Source: Micavibrio sp. | Lineage (GTDB): Bacteria; Pseudomonadota; Alphaproteobacteria; Micavibrionales; Micavibrionaceae | Assembly: GCA_002687495.1 (NCBI GenBank) | Contig: NZAJ01000008.1 | Coordinates: forward strand, 1-38,613 | Direction of reading: 5' to 3' | Length of the DNA: 38,613 bases | Part shown: positions 34,602 through 38,613 of the stretch, in pieces | Numbering within the stretch: the first letter of the stretch is position 1 | Layout of the letters: every line of letters begins with the position of its first letter | Program-made: the position numbers and the translations under genes | Notes under the pieces: model-generated | Seen by the model: the letters and a program-made list of their open reading frames with translations, nothing else | Database searches by the model: none | Told to the model about the DNA's origin: nothing

Positions 34602-35993
34602 ATGAGCACACTGACAATTTTCAATAGCTTAACACGCGAAAAAACAGCATTTACACCGATAGATCCAGATCATATCCGTCTTTATGCATGCGGACCAACC
34701 GTTTATAACTACGCTCATATCGGCAATGCGCGTATGGCCGTTGTTTTTGATTTACTCGCCAATGTTTTGCGCAGTCTTTACCCTAAAGTCACCTATGTTT
34801 CGAACATCACCGATGTAGATGATAAGATCATCACTGCACATCTGGAAACAGGCGCACCTATCGCAGAGATCACAGAAAAATTCACCCGCATATACAATGA
34901 GGACATGGCCTCTTTAGGCTGCAAGACACCCGATATTCAACCCCGCGCAACAACACATATTGAAGAAATGATCACCCTCATCAAATCTTTAATCGAGCGC
35001 GGTCACGCTTATGAGCCTGAGCCTGCAGATGGCCATGTGCTCTTTAACGTGCCTTCATTCGAAAATTACGGTGGCCTATCAGGACGTAGCCGCGACGAGC
35101 AGATCGCTGGCGCACGCGTTGAGATTGCCTCTTATAAAAAAGACCCAGCCGATTTTGTCCTCTGGAAACCAAGCAAAGACGATGAGCCTGGCTGGGAAAG
35201 CCCATTCGGCCCTAATAATGGTAGAGGCCGTCCTGGCTGGCATATTGAATGCTCAGCAATGGCTGAAAAACATCTCGGCTTACCTTTTGATATTCATGGC
35301 GGCGGCGCAGATTTAAAATTCCCGCATCATGAAAATGAAATCGCACAGAGCTGTTGCGCCCATGGTCACAATAACCTCGATGCCTTCGCAAAATACTGGA
35401 TGCATAATGGCTTTGTCACAGTTGAAGGCGAGAAAATGTCTAAGTCTTTAGGCAATTTCACACTCGCCCATGACCTTTTAGAAAAATATGATGGTGCCGT
35501 TTTAAGAATTGCCCTCCTAAGCGCTCATTACAGAAAGCCGCTCGATTGGTCAGAACAAGCCCTCCACCAAGCGCAAAAGCAATATGATCGTATAGCGAAA
35601 GCATTAAAAATGCTGGAAAAATTTGAAACAAGGCAAATCCCTCCAGAAAGCGACGTTCTAAATGCGCTGTGCAATGATCTGAACACCCCAGCGGCTTTTG
35701 TCGCCCTTAATAACCTTGTTAACCGCATCAACGAACCAGACACACCTAAAGGATCAACACTGAAAAGCATCATAATTTCTACGCTAGATCTTCTCGGCAT
35801 TGAGCCCCCTGATGTAGCGCAGGCTGAAAATGAGCACGTAAACACATCTGAATTCGAGGGGCTTTTACAAGAGCGTACACAAGCCAAAGCCGATAAAAAC
35901 TGGGCGCGCGCAGATGAGATACGCGATGAGCTCACCGCTCATGGCTATAAGATCATCGACACTGCTGAAGGGCCAAAGCTGGAAAAGCTATAA
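34602..35993 (+). CDS. cysS: Cysteinyl-tRNA synthetase
   Basis: This 463-residue class I synthetase charges tRNA-Cys. It has the zinc and substrate cysteine C30 in YACGPTVYNYAHIGNARM, the HIGN signature (39-42), SNITDVDDKII, the RPGWHIECSAM and GGGADLKFPHHENEIAQS blocks, GEKMSKSLGNF and a C-terminal helical DALR-type domain ending in ADEIRDELTAHGYKIIDTAEG. No frame damage is seen. It is a single gene by context, divergent from folE. Confidence 0.98.
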   Translation: MSTLTIFNSLTREKTAFTPIDPDHIRLYACGPTVYNYAHIGNARMAVVFDLLANVLRSLYPKVTYVSNITDVDDKIITAHLETGAPIAEITEKFTRIYNEDMASLGCKTPDIQPRATTHIEEMITLIKSLIERGHAYEPEPADGHVLFNVPSFENYGGLSGRSRDEQIAGARVEIASYKKDPADFVLWKPSKDDEPGWESPFGPNNGRGRPGWHIECSAMAEKHLGLPFDIHGGGADLKFPHHENEIAQSCCAHGHNNLDAFAKYWMHNGFVTVEGEKMSKSLGNFTLAHDLLEKYDGAVLRIALLSAHYRKPLDWSEQALHQAQKQYDRIAKALKMLEKFETRQIPPESDVLNALCNDLNTPAAFVALNNLVNRINEPDTPKGSTLKSIIISTLDLLGIEPPDVAQAENEHVNTSEFEGLLQERTQAKADKNWARADEIRDELTAHGYKIIDTAEGPKLEKL

Positions 35994-36000
35994 CGCTTTT
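35983..36000 (+). terminator. Weak possible terminator after cysS
   Basis: AAAAGC (35983-35988) pairs with GCTTTT (35995-36000). The cysS stop codon lies in the 6-nt loop. The stem is short and A/T-rich, so this is a weak candidate for the cysS 3' end. Confidence 0.3.
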
Positions 36001-36018
36001 ACGCTGAGCTGTGCTCTT

Positions 36019-36738
36019 TTACTGAGAGATTAATACGCGGTAATACACATATTCCGCTGGCGAAGTTGTCTTTTGAATACAGACTGAACGCAAGCCATCT
36101 AAGCTGGCATCACTATCGCCAATTGTCTCACTATAAGAAAAAGAGCCAGTATATTTCGTATTTCCGACATCCGCATCAGTAGGCGGCGCATCTGATAAGT
36201 TTGCGCTCACGCCCAGCAAATCATTAAGCTGCTGACATACTGATAAATCCAGCTCATCCAAAACCATTATAATATCGGCACAGCTTGCGCTTGCACACGT
36301 CATCCCAGCACCTTGGATCGCATTATCACCATAGAAATGCCATTCATAATCAGGCGCTGGCGTATCAGCAAAAATATCCTTTGGCGGCTCTAAATAGCTC
36401 ACGCCACCACCAGCAGGTGCAAAAATCTTACACAAATCTTCAGTGCAGTTCCCATTGCTATAGCCAGAGACAATATCATTTTCAAAGCTAAGCTCACTCA
36501 AAGAGTATCCACGCAAACGAAGCTGCGCAGCCGCATTGGCGACCGTGTTTGAATAATCAATAAGATCAGTCGCCGCAAGTCTCGCTTTTTCAGCGCTCAC
36601 ACCAGAGCCACTGCTCCGTCCGCCCTGACTAACAGCAAAGCTCAAAGCACCAAGCATCGCCACAGCGATTAAAATAAAGAATAAAGCATTACCAGATTGG
36701 CGAGCGCGATTAAGCTGAGATATATTTTTCATGTTCAT
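36019..36738 (-). CDS. Pilin-like membrane-anchored protein, function unknown
   Basis: The protein is 239 residues from ATG 36738 (alternative ATG 36732). A basic leader (MNMKNISQLNRARQSG) precedes a hydrophobic helix NALFFILIAVAMLGALSFAV (about 17-36) and a long soluble part with six cysteines (CTEDLC, CASASC, SVCQQL and SVCIQK), which could form disulfides. The layout resembles a pseudopilin or PilX-like minor pilin, but the glycine-FTLxE processing motif is not convincing. It starts 7 nt after the end of the 36746-37144 gene, so the two form a small operon. No other pilus genes are nearby. Confidence 0.65.
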   Translation of the reverse strand: MNMKNISQLNRARQSGNALFFILIAVAMLGALSFAVSQGGRSSGSGVSAEKARLAATDLIDYSNTVANAAAQLRLRGYSLSELSFENDIVSGYSNGNCTEDLCKIFAPAGGGVSYLEPPKDIFADTPAPDYEWHFYGDNAIQGAGMTCASASCADIIMVLDELDLSVCQQLNDLLGVSANLSDAPPTDADVGNTKYTGSFSYSETIGDSDASLDGLRSVCIQKTTSPAEYVYYRVLISQ

Positions 36739-36745
36739 GGGTTTA

Positions 36746-37144
36746 TCATACACTGGTGCAGTATTTTTGAAAATCACTTTCATCACTTCTCAAAACATGG
36801 ACAGGAATAACATCAGCGCCTTGCGCCGCTAAAACCAGCAAAACATCTTTTCCAAGACCAATCTCTACATGATCCTGTATGCCAATCCCCAATACAGGCT
36901 TAACCAATGGCTGCCCATCTGAAAGCGCCTTTACAACCGCATGATAACGCTGTTGATCCTTATCCTTCAAAAGCTCTGGCGCCTTAACAGCCCCATCACT
37001 TTGTAGCCATTCAAAGCTAAAAAGCGATGAACGCCAGCTTTTTAAAATCTGTGCGACATTGACCTCCAGCTCGATATATTTATCGGGCGCAGCGCTTACA
37101 GCTTTATGATCAATAAAAAGTGGTGACTTGAACATATCCATCAT
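36746..37144 (-). CDS. Hypothetical protein (132 aa)
   Basis: This soluble, mixed alpha/beta protein has no signal peptide. The C-terminal half reads PVLGIGIQDHVEIGLGKDVLLVLAAQGADVIPVHVLRSD, recalling the strand-helix-strand of ParB/sulfiredoxin-like domains, though I would not assign the family. ATG 37144 is the first of several closely spaced starts (37144, 37141, 37135). It is co-directional with the pilin-like gene downstream, separated by 7 nt, and divergent from the zf-CHCC gene with 52 nt between. Confidence 0.6.
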   Translation of the reverse strand: MMDMFKSPLFIDHKAVSAAPDKYIELEVNVAQILKSWRSSLFSFEWLQSDGAVKAPELLKDKDQQRYHAVVKALSDGQPLVKPVLGIGIQDHVEIGLGKDVLLVLAAQGADVIPVHVLRSDESDFQKYCTSV

Positions 37145-37196
37145 ATTATATAATCTCTATTATATTAAAAAAGAATGAAAGTATGAGCTGCTAATC

Positions 37197-37376
37197 ATGA
37201 CAATGCCAAACGCCCAAAACACACCAGAGATTATCACAGTCGACCCAAAAGCAGACGAAGTAAAATGTGACGGCGGTGGCGGCGCATTAGGCCACCCAAC
37301 TGTCTGGTATAGCCTCGACGGCGTTGAGCGCGTAGAATGCGGCTATTGCGACCGCGTCTTTGTTAAAAGCGCTTAA
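37197..37376 (+). CDS. Zinc-finger (zf-CHCC) mini-protein
   Basis: This 59-residue protein belongs to the zf-CHCC family of alphaproteobacteria, related to mitochondrial NDUFS6. The likely zinc ligands are C24, H33, C48 and C51, in VKCDGGGGALGHP and VECGYCDRVF. The VWYSLDG segment between them is a hallmark. In mitochondria the relative is an accessory subunit of respiratory complex I; the bacterial role is not settled. ATG 37197 gives the typical length. Confidence 0.92.
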   Translation: MTMPNAQNTPEIITVDPKADEVKCDGGGGALGHPTVWYSLDGVERVECGYCDRVFVKSA

Positions 37377-37377
37377 G

Positions 37378-37405
37378 CTTGACGATTTTGTAAAATCCCT
37401 TATAT
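37378..37405 (+). promoter_or_regulatory. Sigma32 (RpoH)-like heat-shock promoter for hsp20
   Basis: CTTGACG (37378-37384) and CCCTTATAT (37397-37405) are 12 nt apart, close to CTTGAAA-N11-16-CCCCATNT. TTGACG with TATATT gives an overlapping sigma70-like reading with an 18-nt spacer. It starts 2 nt after the zf-CHCC stop. Confidence 0.6.
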
Positions 37406-37410
37406 ATTTT

Positions 37411-37487
37411 AAATATAGGCGATGCCTCAATTGGGTCGCCTAATATATTAATATTGAAACTTGCTTTTGAGATAAGGAGTTTTACCA
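37411..37487 (+). ncRNA. ROSE-type RNA thermometer in the hsp20 5' UTR
   Basis: Two hairpins precede the hsp20 ATG. Hairpin I pairs TAGGCGA (37416-37422) with TCGCCTA (37436-37442). Hairpin II pairs 37455-37466 with 37474-37484 and encloses the AAGGAG ribosome site (37474-37479). Opposite it lies ACTTGCTT (37459-37466), with G37463 bulged, the TTGCT signature of ROSE elements. The U-G and bulged G make the stem weak enough to melt when warmed. The length and position before a small heat-shock gene fit the ROSE family. This is a prediction from hand-drawn pairing. Confidence 0.8.
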
Positions 37488-37973
37488 ATGACGACAGGAC
37501 GCGTAACCCTGTTCGATAGCCCGTTATTTTTGGGCTTCGACCATATAGAAAAAACTTTCGACCGCATGAGAAAATCTGGCGGAGAAGGCTACCCCCCATA
37601 CAATATAGAACAAATAGGCGATAAAGGTTTTCAGATCACACTCGCCGTTGCTGGCTTTTCAATGGATGATCTCGATGTTGAGATAGAGCACAACCAGCTC
37701 ACTATTCGCGGCAAGCAAAATGAAGATGAAGAAGACGAACGTATTTTCCTACATCGCGGCATAGCAGCACGTCAGTTCCAACGCACTTTCATCCTCGCAG
37801 ATGGCGTAGAGGTTCGCGGGGCAGCTATGGATAATGGCTTACTCCATATCGCTCTAGAGCGCATCATCCCAGAATCTAATGCTAAGAAAATAAAAATACA
37901 TACACCTTCATCAATGAACGGCAATGCCCCAAAAGCTATTGGGGTTGATAAGAAAGAAAATGAGCAAACTTAA
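37488..37973 (+). CDS. Small heat-shock protein (Hsp20/alpha-crystallin family, IbpA-like)
   Basis: This 161-residue chaperone has the alpha-crystallin domain at about 37-140. A YPPYNIEQIG strand, FQITLAVAGFSMDDLDVEIEHNQLTIRGKQ, an ILADGVEVRGAAMDNGLLHIAL segment and the LHRGIAARQFQRTF loop are standard for the alphaproteobacterial IbpA type. The N-terminal FDSPLFLGFDHIEKTFDRM segment is also typical. It holds unfolded proteins in the cytosol during heat stress. It is likely controlled twice, by a sigma32-like promoter and a ROSE-type thermometer. A DUF1150 gene follows 77 nt downstream, the usual neighbour. Confidence 0.95.
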   Translation: MTTGRVTLFDSPLFLGFDHIEKTFDRMRKSGGEGYPPYNIEQIGDKGFQITLAVAGFSMDDLDVEIEHNQLTIRGKQNEDEEDERIFLHRGIAARQFQRTFILADGVEVRGAAMDNGLLHIALERIIPESNAKKIKIHTPSSMNGNAPKAIGVDKKENEQT

Positions 37974-38050
37974 AGATCTTTTAAGTTTTTTACTGCATTA
38001 AGGAGTTAAGTATTATAAAATAATAGAGTACAGCAAGGGTCATAAATAAG

Positions 38051-38308
38051 ATGAAAAATAACGAGAACGCACCAGAATTAGAACTATCTACTGAACAACA
38101 AATCGAAGTCCTTCGTAATATCAGCAAAGATGACTTGCAAGGTTTACTCATGCAAGATGTCGCTTACATCAAAACAATCGAGATTGATGGCAAAGACCGC
38201 TTCGCAATTCATGCTGCTGACGGCACACCACTCTCCGTCATGGACGATAAAAACTCAGCGCTCAGCGCTTTATTTGAAAATGATCTTGAAGCAATCACGC
38301 TGCACTAA
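38051..38308 (+). CDS. DUF1150 family protein
   Basis: This 85-residue protein has the DUF1150 pattern: a helical acidic N-terminus, a QDVAYIKTIEIDGKDRFAIHAADGTPLSVMDDKNSALSALFENDLEAITLH core of two short strands and helices, with FAIHAADG as the hallmark. Its function is unknown. The family is often encoded beside hsp20 in alphaproteobacteria, which suggests a stress link. The ATG is preceded by a weak site only. A strong bidirectional terminator follows at 38329. Confidence 0.88.
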   Translation: MKNNENAPELELSTEQQIEVLRNISKDDLQGLLMQDVAYIKTIEIDGKDRFAIHAADGTPLSVMDDKNSALSALFENDLEAITLH

Positions 38309-38328
38309 TTTTCTTTAATTTATCTAGC

Positions 38329-38364
38329 AAAAAAAGCACGCCTGTAATTATGGACGTGCTTTTT
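38329..38364. terminator. Bidirectional rho-independent terminator
   Basis: AAAAAGCACG (38331-38340) pairs with CGTGCTTTTT (38355-38364). A/T tracts on both sides let it end the DUF1150 transcript and, from the other side, the PtsN-like gene. Confidence 0.88.
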
Positions 38365-38388
38365 ATTTATCTTCATTAATAATCTGAC

Positions 38389-38613
38389 TTAAGCCGCGAT
38401 CATCCAGCCTTCAGGATTAACCAGTAAAGACTGCATTTGCATCTCGTCCTCAGCCTCTAAAAGACGCATTTGCAAATCTTCATTTTTCAAAAGACGTACA
38501 ACCCGAGAAACACGACGTAAATGCAATGGCCCCTCTCGCAATGGCGAAAGAACCATAGCAAACAGACGCACGCCACGCATATCTGAAGACATAAAATCCA
38601 CCTCTTCATCCAA
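38389..38613 (-). CDS. ptsN: PTS EIIA-type (PtsN-like) protein, C-terminal part
   Basis: Only the last 74 residues are in the window; the frame runs open to the right edge, so the gene continues. The segment LFAMVLSPLREGPLHLRRVSRVVRLLKNEDLQMRLLEAEDEMQMQSLL broken into short parts matches the end of PTS EIIA type 2 proteins such as the nitrogen regulatory EIIA (PtsN): LSP near residue 23, HLRRVSRV and a final LL. The phosphorylated histidine lies in the missing part and cannot be checked. The PtsN identification rests on this ending and on the hsp20/DUF1150 neighbourhood. Confidence 0.72.
   Translation of the reverse strand: MDEEVDFMSSDMRGVRLFAMVLSPLREGPLHLRRVSRVVRLLKNEDLQMRLLEAEDEMQMQSLLVNPEGWMIAA

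Overview
The window looks like the chromosome of an alphaproteobacterium with moderate-to-low GC (low forties percent by eye). The evidence is the gene order aroA-cmk-rpsA-ihfB-lapA-pyrF-trpF-trpB-trpA-accD-folC, a ChvG/ChvI-type two-component pair, an alphaproteobacterial initiator tRNA with a C1-A72 mismatch, the zf-CHCC mini-protein, and an Hsp20 gene followed by a DUF1150 gene and a PtsN-like EIIA end. I cannot fix the order; a Micavibrionales- or Rhodospirillales-like bacterium is a guess.

Region 1 (about 207-4333) is an accessory island bounded by a 47-bp direct repeat (46/47 identical) that is the 3' part of the tRNA-fMet gene at 4289-4365. Its cargo is a peptidoglycan-binding/phage-head-like gene broken by one in-frame TAA, a 65-residue single-helix membrane protein, an AlkB-type dioxygenase, and a complete hipBA toxin-antitoxin operon. 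The hip promoter overlaps one of two palindromes with identical arms. No integrase is visible.

Region 2 (4490-7743) is a thiamin thiazole operon, thiO-thiS-thiG-thiF, behind a sigma70-like promoter and a TPP riboswitch whose P1 stem contains the thiO Shine-Dalgarno. The ThiF homologue carries a C-terminal rhodanese domain.

Region 3 (7753-15079) holds ppa, a lipoprotein hydrolase, an abundant-looking autotransporter-type beta-barrel protein, a Wzy/O-antigen-ligase-like membrane protein, and the chvG/chvI sensor-regulator pair. The terminator of the barrel gene lies inside the signal-peptide codons of the lipoprotein gene.

Region 4 (15155-27243, all minus strand) is a long housekeeping cluster: aroA, cmk, rpsA, ihfB, lapA, pyrF, a membrane protein, trpF, trpB, two non-trp genes, trpA, accD and folC. 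Aromatic amino-acid, pyrimidine, fatty-acid, folate and translation genes are packed with gaps of a few bases in places.

Region 5 (27353-36738) holds a small unknown gene, a membrane GGDEF-EAL protein with a degenerate GGDEF motif, a THUMP-like methyltransferase, pyrC, a large unknown protein with an ankyrin-like motif, folE, cysS and a pilin-like protein.

Region 6 (36746-38613) holds an unknown gene, a zf-CHCC protein, an Hsp20 gene behind a sigma32-like promoter and a ROSE-type RNA thermometer, a DUF1150 gene, and the C-terminal part of a PtsN-like protein cut by the window edge.

I see no CRISPR array, rRNA or complete insertion sequence. The points that most deserve a second look are the tRNA-fMet island and its broken head-like gene, the ROSE-like hairpin, and the terminator embedded in a coding sequence.
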